Source of the DNA: Holophagaceae bacterium
Lineage (GTDB): Bacteria > Acidobacteriota > Holophagae > Holophagales > Holophagaceae
Assembly: GCA_025353305.1 (NCBI GenBank)
Contig: JANXQX010000155.1
Span: forward strand, 1 to 12,167
Direction of reading: 5' to 3'
DNA: 12,167 bases
Positions within the stretch are counted from its first letter, which is position 1; each line of letters begins with the position of its first letter. The notes beneath the pieces are model-generated. The model saw only the letters and a list, made by a program, of their open reading frames with translations, ran no database searches and was not told where the DNA came from. The position numbers and the translations under genes were made by a program. Below, one piece after another: positions 7,059-12,167 of the stretch.

Positions 7059-8887
7059 GGATTAGTCCTCTTGAAACAGGGGTTTGCCCCCAGCGCCTCG
7101 AACCACTTCTCGAAGGCCAGCAACCGGAAAAGGAACCAGCCGGACCGTCCGATCCCCAGCCGCCTTCGCAGGAACGCGCTCGTCACCCACGGGAGGGCGT
7201 TACCGCGGGTGATGATGGGCGTCAGTGCCTTCCCATCCACCCACCCGGAACGCACCAGATGGCCGCCCAGGATCACATCCGCCTGGGCCTTGACGATCTC
7301 CTCGATGAAGCCGATGGGAGGTGCGAACCCTTGTTTGGGCGCCTCCAGGAGAGAAGCCGGCAGCACGCCCCGCATGAGCCTGCGCAGCAGGGGTTTGCTC
7401 TTCCCGATTTCAAACCGGCGCCCCAGGGGCAGCGCGAGAACCTGCTCCACCAGAACATGATCCAGGAACGGAACCCGGACTTCCACCGAGGAGCCCATGC
7501 CCAGTTTGTCCGCCAGCTGGCACCCATTGTGGACGAGGTACCCGCCGAAAAGCACCGCAGCTATTTCATCTGGCCCCCTTGGAACCTGGTCAAGCAGCTG
7601 GCCAAAGGGGAGCAGGGCCTCGGACTCGGCCGCCGCCAACGGGCCCGCCACCACCTGGCGGGTCTGGGAGCCAAGGTTGGCGGCGAATTGCCGGGCGATG
7701 AGGCTGGCGTGGGTTGTCCCATCCCCCGGGAAGGTGGCCAGGCTGTTCCCCAGGTCGTTCCAGGGGGGGTAACCGAACATCAGTTCATCCCCCCCGATAC
7801 CCGAGATCAGGACTTTGAATCCTTGGCGCTTGGCCTGCTGATAGATCGCCCACTGGGCCATGGCCGCGATGTCGCCGACCGGCTCATCGCAAACCCGCAC
7901 AAGATCGTCGAAGTAAGCTCCGAATTGCGAGCTATCGCATTCGATGTCAATGAAATCCATCCCCAGGCTCGCGGCCGTCGCCTGGGCCTGGCGCCGCTCG
8001 TCCATCGCGTGTCTGCCCTTGTAGCCCGTGGAAAGGGCGGAATAATGGCCGCCCGAACGCGCGGCCAGGGCCGCCAAGGTGGAGGAGTCGATCCCTCCGC
8101 TGAGCAGGATCCCGACAGGGACATCGCTGCGCAGATGCAGGTTGGCGGCCCATTCGAGGGTTTCCAGGATCTCCTCGTCGCTGCGATCGAGGATCCCTTC
8201 CTCGCCTCCGAATTGAGGCTTCCAGTAGCGGTTGAGGGCAACGCCCGACTCATCCGCGATCAGGTATTCACCCGGAAGCAGGCGCGTCACCTCCTCAATG
8301 GGCGTGTGGCGCTGATCGAAGGGATAGCAGTACGTGAGGCTCTGGTAGGCCGATGCGGGCCGGGGGGTGGGCGACATCCCGGTCGCCGCGACAATGGCCT
8401 TGAGTTCCGAGCTGAGCCACAGCGCTCCATCCTGTCGGCTCATGTAAAGGGGCTTGATGCCCACCCGGTCCCGGGCGGCAAAGAGCCTGTTCCGCCGCAG
8501 GTCCCACAGCACAAACGCGAACATGCCTCTCAGGTCTTCAAGGCAGGCTTCGCCTTTCTCTTCATAGAGGTGGAGAATCGTCTCCGCGTCGCTGCCGGAT
8601 GCGAAGGCATGCCCCCGGCTGGTCAGATCCTTCGTCAGCTCGACGTAGTTGTAGATCTCGCCGTTGAAGATGAGCACCAGGGACTTGTCCTCGTTGAACA
8701 GGGGCTGGCCACCCCCTTCCACATCAATGATGCTGAGGCGGCGAAACCCCAATGCGACGCGGGAATCCGCATAAAGGCCCTCCCCATCCGGGCCCCGATA
8801 GATCATTTGGGCATTCATGCCTGCTACAAGCCTTTTTTTATCAGGTAAGCGGCCCTTGAAATCGATGATTGCGTTAATCCCACACAT
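7055..8887 (-). CDS. asnB: Glutamine-hydrolysing asparagine synthetase / AsnB-like amidotransferase
   Basis: A 610-residue class II amidotransferase. The N-terminal glutaminase domain starts MCGI with the nucleophile Cys2 exposed after Met removal, and has MIYRGPDGEG, RRLSIID, FNGEIYNY and the SGSDAE segment. The C-terminal synthetase domain has the ATP-pyrophosphatase loop LLSGGIDSS (261-269) and SGIGGDELMFGY (362-373). Length is normal for the AsnB family. It moves ammonia from glutamine to an activated carboxylate. Inside a polysaccharide operon next to a UDP-HexNAc dehydrogenase, it could amidate a uronic acid as proposed for Pseudomonas WbpS, rather than make asparagine; this is inference. 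The ATG at 8887 is supported by AGGAG with five spacing bases (8897-8893) and leaves Cys at position 2; the TTG one codon upstream is not used. The gap to the flippase gene is 36 bases. Confidence 0.95.
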   Translation of the reverse strand: MCGINAIIDFKGRLPDKKRLVAGMNAQMIYRGPDGEGLYADSRVALGFRRLSIIDVEGGGQPLFNEDKSLVLIFNGEIYNYVELTKDLTSRGHAFASGSDAETILHLYEEKGEACLEDLRGMFAFVLWDLRRNRLFAARDRVGIKPLYMSRQDGALWLSSELKAIVAATGMSPTPRPASAYQSLTYCYPFDQRHTPIEEVTRLLPGEYLIADESGVALNRYWKPQFGGEEGILDRSDEEILETLEWAANLHLRSDVPVGILLSGGIDSSTLAALAARSGGHYSALSTGYKGRHAMDERRQAQATAASLGMDFIDIECDSSQFGAYFDDLVRVCDEPVGDIAAMAQWAIYQQAKRQGFKVLISGIGGDELMFGYPPWNDLGNSLATFPGDGTTHASLIARQFAANLGSQTRQVVAGPLAAAESEALLPFGQLLDQVPRGPDEIAAVLFGGYLVHNGCQLADKLGMGSSVEVRVPFLDHVLVEQVLALPLGRRFEIGKSKPLLRRLMRGVLPASLLEAPKQGFAPPIGFIEEIVKAQADVILGGHLVRSGWVDGKALTPIITRGNALPWVTSAFLRRRLGIGRSGWFLFRLLAFEKWFEALGANPCFKRTNP

Positions 8888-8892
8888 CAATG

Positions 8893-8897
8893 CTCCT
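8893..8897 (-). promoter_or_regulatory. Ribosome binding site of asnB
   Basis: AGGAG on the minus strand, five bases before the ATG at 8887-8885. It sets the start so that Cys follows Met directly, as the N-terminal glutaminase mechanism requires. Confidence 0.7.
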
Positions 8898-8923
8898 GGG
8901 AGGGTCTGTACCTTGGGGAAGTC

Positions 8924-10276
8924 CTATGGGTTCTTCACGGATACGGGCCACGGGAAGATCCTGAAAGACTTGATCAGCATCCAGAATAGCGGGCGGGTGC
9001 GGTGATCGAAATAGTTCATCACGATGTTGGTGGTGATCGTGGCGATCAGGGAGGCTACCGCGGCCCCCATTCCACCGAAGCGGGGGATCAGGTAGAGATT
9101 GAGCACGACGTTGACGATGGCCCCCCCTAGCGTCCGATTCAACGAGAGCTTGGTGAGGTTCTCGATGACGAACCAGGGGCCCTGGGCCACCCCGAGAAAG
9201 GCGAAAACCGCCGTCCAGATATGGATAGTCAAGATCGGCCCCGCCTCTGCGAAGGTGGGCCCATACAGGGCCACCACCAGATGACGGGCAAAGAGGGTGA
9301 CGGGGACGACAATCGCCAGCGCCAGGGCCACCATGAGCCGGCAAAAGACCAGGAAACGGCGGTTGTAGGCCTCTTCCCCAACCTCTTTAGCCTCCACGAG
9401 GCTGGGCAGTACCGACGAGGTGGCCGCCATTGGAACGAAGTACCAGACCTCCGTGAGCCGGGAAGCGGCCACAAAAATGCCGACGGCCTTGTTGCCTCCC
9501 ATCTGGCTGAGCATGATCTGGTCGATGCGCATGAAGATCATGATGGTCAGGCCCGAGAGGATGAGGGGCCAGCCCGCTTTCATGAGGGACTTGGCCATTC
9601 TCAGGTCCGCCCGCCAGGCGCCGGGATCTTCTTTCTGGTAGCGGTAGGTCAAGAGGAGGAAGAAGGCCCCGAGCGCGGACTCCGCGAGAACCGCCCAGGC
9701 GAAGGCCACGAGGGAGGCCTTCGATAGGATGAGCCCTATCTTGAGGCCGGCCATGGCCAGGAAGACCGAATTCCTGACCAGGACCGTGTACTTGGACTGC
9801 ACCTGGGACTGGAACCAGAGCTCAATGGTGTCGAAGGCCTGGAACACGGTGGCTGACCCCATGATGGCGGCCAGCAGGTGGATGAGGTGGTCCCCAGGCT
9901 TGGACAGCACGACGACGAGGTTGGACGCCACCAGGGCGAGAAGGGCTCCCACGAGGCGAAGCACCAGGGCCGTGCCTATGATCCTGGATTTCCGCTGTAT
10001 TCTCCGCACCAGTTCCTGCACCAGGATGTAGTCCAACCCCAGGTTGGAAAAGCCCAGGAACAGGGCGACGACGGCCTGGACATAGGCGAAAACGCCCAAT
10101 CGTTCGGGCCCCAAGTAGCGCGCCATCCACACGCTCACGAGCACGCCAAGACCCAGGCGGACAATCCGGTCCCCCGCCAGCCATCCGAAGTTCACGGCGA
10201 TCTGCTGGAGTTTCCGGTTGCCTTCCAACCGGGTGCGAAGGAAGGCGGGCAGCCAGCGGAGGATGAACGGATTCAC
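8924..10276 (-). CDS. wzx: Wzx-type oligosaccharide flippase (MOP superfamily)
   Basis: A 450-residue polytopic inner-membrane protein of the polysaccharide-transporter (MOP) superfamily, which flips undecaprenyl-diphosphate-linked repeat units to the periplasm. The N terminus is typical: a basic stretch, then NFGWLAGDRIVRLGLGVLVSVWMARYLGPERLGVFAY, a first membrane hairpin with the usual ARYLGP..GVFAY turn. About 12 hydrophobic segments follow, including LTIMIFMRIDQIMLSQMGG (244-262), the conserved R-x-D-x-x-M region of helix 7. The C-terminal half has GGMGAAVASLIATITTNIV. The start is GTG at 10276: a stop codon lies two codons upstream, and GGTGA stands six bases before it (10287-10283). It follows the dehydrogenase by 67 bases and is probably in the same transcript. 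Wzx presence with a Wzy-like gene indicates a Wzx/Wzy-dependent pathway. Confidence 0.92.
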   Translation of the reverse strand: MNPFILRWLPAFLRTRLEGNRKLQQIAVNFGWLAGDRIVRLGLGVLVSVWMARYLGPERLGVFAYVQAVVALFLGFSNLGLDYILVQELVRRIQRKSRIIGTALVLRLVGALLALVASNLVVVLSKPGDHLIHLLAAIMGSATVFQAFDTIELWFQSQVQSKYTVLVRNSVFLAMAGLKIGLILSKASLVAFAWAVLAESALGAFFLLLTYRYQKEDPGAWRADLRMAKSLMKAGWPLILSGLTIMIFMRIDQIMLSQMGGNKAVGIFVAASRLTEVWYFVPMAATSSVLPSLVEAKEVGEEAYNRRFLVFCRLMVALALAIVVPVTLFARHLVVALYGPTFAEAGPILTIHIWTAVFAFLGVAQGPWFVIENLTKLSLNRTLGGAIVNVVLNLYLIPRFGGMGAAVASLIATITTNIVMNYFDHRTRPLFWMLIKSFRIFPWPVSVKNP

Positions 10277-10343
10277 GCTACTTCACCATTTCTGGGCCGG
10301 GCCTGAAAATGATGACCACACACATGTGGGTGTCCCTCATTCC

Positions 10344-11630
10344 CTATAGCCTCCAGAGCCTGAATCCATGTCCTGCGATCACGCCTGGGTCGAAAGCAGA
10401 TTTCACATCAATAAAAATGCCGTCTTGTTTAAGATTCGCCAACAAGCCTTCTGCCCCCATGGCCAGATAGTGTTGATGGGACACCGCGACGACGACGGCA
10501 TCGGCCTGCCGCGGGAGCTGGCCCCACGGGGTCAGGGTAATCCCATATTCCCGGTGTGCCTCGGCGGGATCGGCCAGTGGGTCATGGACCGCCACCTGGC
10601 ATCCGAATTCGGTGAGTTCCTTCACCAAATCGGCAACCTTGCTGTTCCGCAAGTCTGGGCAATTCTCCTTGAAGGTCAAACCAAGCACGACCACTTGGCT
10701 TCCTTTTACCGCGCCTCCACCCTGGATGATCTGCTTGACGGTTTGTTGGGCGATATAGGCACCCATGCTGTCGTTGATGTAACGACCCGCCAGGATCACA
10801 TGGGGGTGGTAGCACAGCATTTCGGCCTTGTGGGTGAGATAATAGGGATCCACGCCGATGCAATGGCCGCCCACCAGGCCGGGCCGGAAATGGAGGAAAT
10901 TCCATTTGGTCCCGGCGGCTTTCAATACCTCCAGGGTATCGATGTCCATCAGGTGGAACAGGATCGCCAGTTCGTTCATCAGGGCGATGTTCAGGTCCCG
11001 CTGGGTGTTCTCGATGACCTTGGAAGCTTCAGCGACCTTGATGCTGCTGACGGGATGGACACCAGCGGTGATGATGCTGCCGTAAACCTCTGAAATGACA
11101 TTAAGCGTTTCCGGCGTATCCCCTGAAACCACCTTCATGACCTTGGTCAGGGTCCGTTCCTTGTCACCGGGATTGATGCGCTCGGGGCTGTAGCCCACGA
11201 AGAAATCCCGTTTCCATTGGAGACCCGACTCCTTTTCGATGATGGGAATGCAGATGTCCTCGGTGGCTCCGGGGTAGACCGTGGATTCGAACACCACGAT
11301 GGCGCCGGGCTTGAGATTCCTGCCAATGGCTTCTGAGGTATTCACCAGCGGGCTGAAGTCGGGCTGATGGGCCGCGTCCACGGGCGTGGGGACCGCGACG
11401 ATGATGAAATCCGCCTGCTGGATGACTGCAGGATCGGTGGTGTAGCTAAGGTGGATCGCGGCCTGCATGGCTTCGGAGCTGACTTCGCCCATGGGATCGG
11501 TGCCAGCCTTGAAAGCAGAGATCTTGGCTTCGGAATGATCAAAGCCGATGGTCGGGTAGTGCTTGCCGAATTCAATGGCCAAGGGAAGGCCCACGTAGCC
11601 CAAGCCGATGATCGCGATGGTTCTGGTCAT
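10344..11630 (-). CDS. tviB: UDP-N-acetylhexosamine 6-dehydrogenase (TviB/WbpO type)
   Basis: A 428-residue NAD-dependent nucleotide-sugar dehydrogenase that oxidises C6 of a UDP-HexNAc (GlcNAc or GalNAc) to the uronic acid. The N-terminal Rossmann motif is IGLGYVGLP with Gly9, Gly11 and Gly14. VAVPTPVD (78-85), ESTVYPGATE (115-124) and GYSPERINPGD (146-156) are conserved family segments. KVAEASKVIENTQRD (198-212) carries the central Lys204 and Asn208, and GLVGGHCIGVDPYYL (251-265) holds the catalytic Cys257. The wording NTQRDLNIALMNELA and AAGTKWNFLHFRPG is that of TviB/WbpO rather than of UDP-glucose dehydrogenase. Length is usual. AAAGG stands seven bases before the ATG. It is the first biosynthetic gene after the palindrome-bearing spacer and feeds the predicted amidotransferase downstream. 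Confidence 0.93.
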   Translation of the reverse strand: MTRTIAIIGLGYVGLPLAIEFGKHYPTIGFDHSEAKISAFKAGTDPMGEVSSEAMQAAIHLSYTTDPAVIQQADFIIVAVPTPVDAAHQPDFSPLVNTSEAIGRNLKPGAIVVFESTVYPGATEDICIPIIEKESGLQWKRDFFVGYSPERINPGDKERTLTKVMKVVSGDTPETLNVISEVYGSIITAGVHPVSSIKVAEASKVIENTQRDLNIALMNELAILFHLMDIDTLEVLKAAGTKWNFLHFRPGLVGGHCIGVDPYYLTHKAEMLCYHPHVILAGRYINDSMGAYIAQQTVKQIIQGGGAVKGSQVVVLGLTFKENCPDLRNSKVADLVKELTEFGCQVAVHDPLADPAEAHREYGITLTPWGQLPRQADAVVVAVSHQHYLAMGAEGLLANLKQDGIFIDVKSAFDPGVIAGHGFRLWRL

Positions 11631-11657
11631 TTATTGGCCTTTAGTAGCGTGCTGGAA

Positions 11658-11666
11658 AGTGTATCA
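11658..11666 (-). promoter_or_regulatory. Possible extended -10 promoter for the dehydrogenase operon
   Basis: On the minus strand TGATACACT reads as an extended -10 (TGn plus TACACT, four of six matches to TATAAT). It lies about 28 bases before the ATG of the dehydrogenase. No recognisable -35 lies at the usual distance. Weak support; it could give the biosynthetic operon a start site independent of the kinase gene. Confidence 0.2.
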
Positions 11667-11710
11667 GGGAGAGGGTATCGGCCCAGGGCATTGGCTGGAT
11701 AGCCGTAAAG

Positions 11711-11819
11711 AAGAAAAAAACTAAAAATAATTGGCCACAAAGGGGCACAAAACAACACAAAGAAGGGCTTTAAAACACCTTGATTTGTTTTTCTTTGTGC
11801 TTCTTTGCGCCCCTTTGTG
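11711..11819 (-). terminator. Large hairpin with T-rich tail between kinase and dehydrogenase genes
   Basis: On the minus strand the arms 11819-11790 and 11765-11736 can fold into a stem of about 30 positions with 25 matches and a 24-base loop. It is followed by a T-rich stretch (complement of the A-rich 11711-11732). Placed 72 bases after the kinase stop, it looks like an intrinsic terminator or an attenuator for the dehydrogenase operon. The mismatches inside the stem and the 10-bp repeat make other roles possible. Confidence 0.4.
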
Positions 11820-11872
11820 ACTAGCTTGTTTTATTTTAATTGCCAAGTTTTCTTTGTTCTTTGTGGCCAATT
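11729..11872. repeat. Nested inverted repeat of CACAAAG/CTTTGTG heptamers with 10-bp phasing
   Basis: The outer arms are a perfect 14-bp inverted repeat, AATTGGCCACAAAG (11729-11742) and CTTTGTGGCCAATT (11859-11872). Inside lie 11-bp arms CACAAAGGGGC (11736-11746) and GCCCCTTTGTG (11809-11819), and 9-bp arms CACAAAGAA (11756-11764) and TTCTTTGTG (11791-11799). Heptamers CACAAAG, CACAAAA, CACAAAG start at 11736, 11746, 11756; CTTTGTG, CTTTGCG, CTTTGTG start at 11793, 11803, 11813; two more (CTTTGTT, CTTTGTG) stand at 11852 and 11859. The left 14-bp arm overlaps the 11-bp arm, so one CACAAAG can pair with either right-hand copy. The stretch is AT-rich compared with the genes on both sides. Confidence 0.85.
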
Positions 11873-11891
11873 TTGTTTTTGTTTTCACGGC

Positions 11892-12167
11892 CTATTTCTT
11901 GTAGCCGTAGTGATAGGCATACCGGTAATACCGATACCCCACGTTCATCAACATGACATCGTTGAAGATACAGCCTTTGGGCTTGATGCCGGCGGTCTCG
12001 AAGCGCTTGATGGTGGCCTGGATCTCATCCAGGGTGTGGGCTTTGGCTTTGGCGATGAGCAGGGTGGTGCCGGCTTGGCGGCCAATGATCACAGCATCGG
12101 TAACCGCCAGCACGGGCGGCGCGTCGATGATCACCATGTCGTAGGCCTGGGAGATTTCCAGGATGAA
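11892..12167 (-). CDS. Bacterial tyrosine kinase (Wzc/CpsD-like), C-terminal fragment
   Basis: The last 91 residues of a gene running off the right edge. The fragment begins FILEISQAYDMVIIDAPPV, where VIIDAPP is the Walker B-like motif of BY-kinases and MinD-type ATPases; the Walker A and A' motifs and any N-terminal Wzz domain lie outside. It continues DAVIIGRQAGTTLLIAKAKA and GIKPKGCIFNDV, typical of the exopolysaccharide co-polymerase/kinase family. The tail GYRYYRYAYHYGYKK contains seven tyrosines, the autophosphorylation cluster of this family, whose phosphorylation state controls oligomerisation and chain length in studied homologues. It stops with TAG (11894-11892) and is on the same strand as the downstream dehydrogenase, 261 bases away, so it may head the operon, with the palindrome between. 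Confidence 0.92.
   Translation of the reverse strand, partial: FILEISQAYDMVIIDAPPVLAVTDAVIIGRQAGTTLLIAKAKAHTLDEIQATIKRFETAGIKPKGCIFNDVMLMNVGYRYYRYAYHYGYKK

Noticed and set aside
6998..8848. A 616-codon open frame on the plus strand opposite asnB
   Set aside because: It is the antisense shadow of a high-GC gene with clear AsnB motifs; its translation shows no recognisable domain and is rich in G, P, R, H and Q as such shadows are.
10316..10329. Short hairpin CCACA/TGTGG in the spacer between the dehydrogenase and flippase genes
   Set aside because: Only five pairs, no T-run; too weak to call a terminator, and the genes are likely co-transcribed.
11644..11652. GTAGCGTGC, resembling the RfaH ops/JUMPstart element
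   Set aside because: It lies on the plus strand, opposite to the direction of the operon, and the first part of the ops consensus (GGCG) is missing; probably chance.
11729..11872. CRISPR-like repeated units
   Set aside because: The repeats are 7-mers at 10-bp steps in inverted halves, with no repeat/spacer structure of CRISPR size.

Overview
This is a high-GC window, mostly 60-70% GC by eye with a conspicuous AT-richer island near 5.0-6.5 kb. It carries the distal part of a surface-polysaccharide gene cluster (O-antigen, capsule or exopolysaccharide of the Wzx/Wzy-dependent type), bordered on the left by a decayed insertion sequence. A Wzx flippase, a Wzy/WaaL-like polymerase or ligase and a bacterial tyrosine kinase point to a Gram-negative bacterium. 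The exact taxon cannot be read from the sequence. An environmental high-GC phylum such as Acidobacteriota or a delta-proteobacterial lineage is only a guess.

Layout: (1) 1-443 is the 3' part of an IS3-family transposase, inactivated by a one-base frameshift and by a catalytic Asp-to-Asn change, followed by a terminator-like hairpin. (2) 444-848 is non-coding and holds a possible promoter for the next gene. (3) 849-2084 (+) is a multi-membrane O-antigen polymerase/ligase-like protein, convergent with and overlapping the 3' end of the next gene. (4) 10276 down to 2046 (-) is a tightly packed operon. Read in its own direction it encodes a Wzx flippase, an AsnB-type amidotransferase, a glycosyltransferase fused to a hexapeptide-repeat acyltransferase, a second related acyltransferase, a SAM-dependent methyltransferase, an NAD-dependent sugar epimerase/dehydratase and a GT4 glycosyltransferase. 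Most junctions are start/stop overlaps (GTGA, 8 nt, TGATG, and two ATGA junctions around a 15-codon mini-ORF). (5) 11630-10344 (-), just upstream, is a TviB/WbpO-type UDP-N-acetylhexosamine 6-dehydrogenase. (6) 11631-11891 is an AT-rich spacer with a large imperfect palindrome built from CACAAAG/CTTTGTG heptamers at exact 10-bp spacing. (7) 11892-12167 (-) is the C-terminal end of a Wzc/CpsD-like tyrosine kinase with a tyrosine-rich tail.

Reading the genes together (inference): the dehydrogenase makes a UDP-HexNAc-uronic acid, and the AsnB-like enzyme may amidate it to a uronamide. Two glycosyltransferases extend the lipid-linked repeat unit, while the acyltransferases and the methyltransferase decorate it. 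Wzx flips it, and the convergent Wzy-like protein polymerises or ligates it under control of the tyrosine kinase. The most striking unexplained items are the helically phased palindrome, the tandem ATGA mini-ORF, the GT-acyltransferase fusion next to a second acyltransferase, and the composition break inside that fusion gene.
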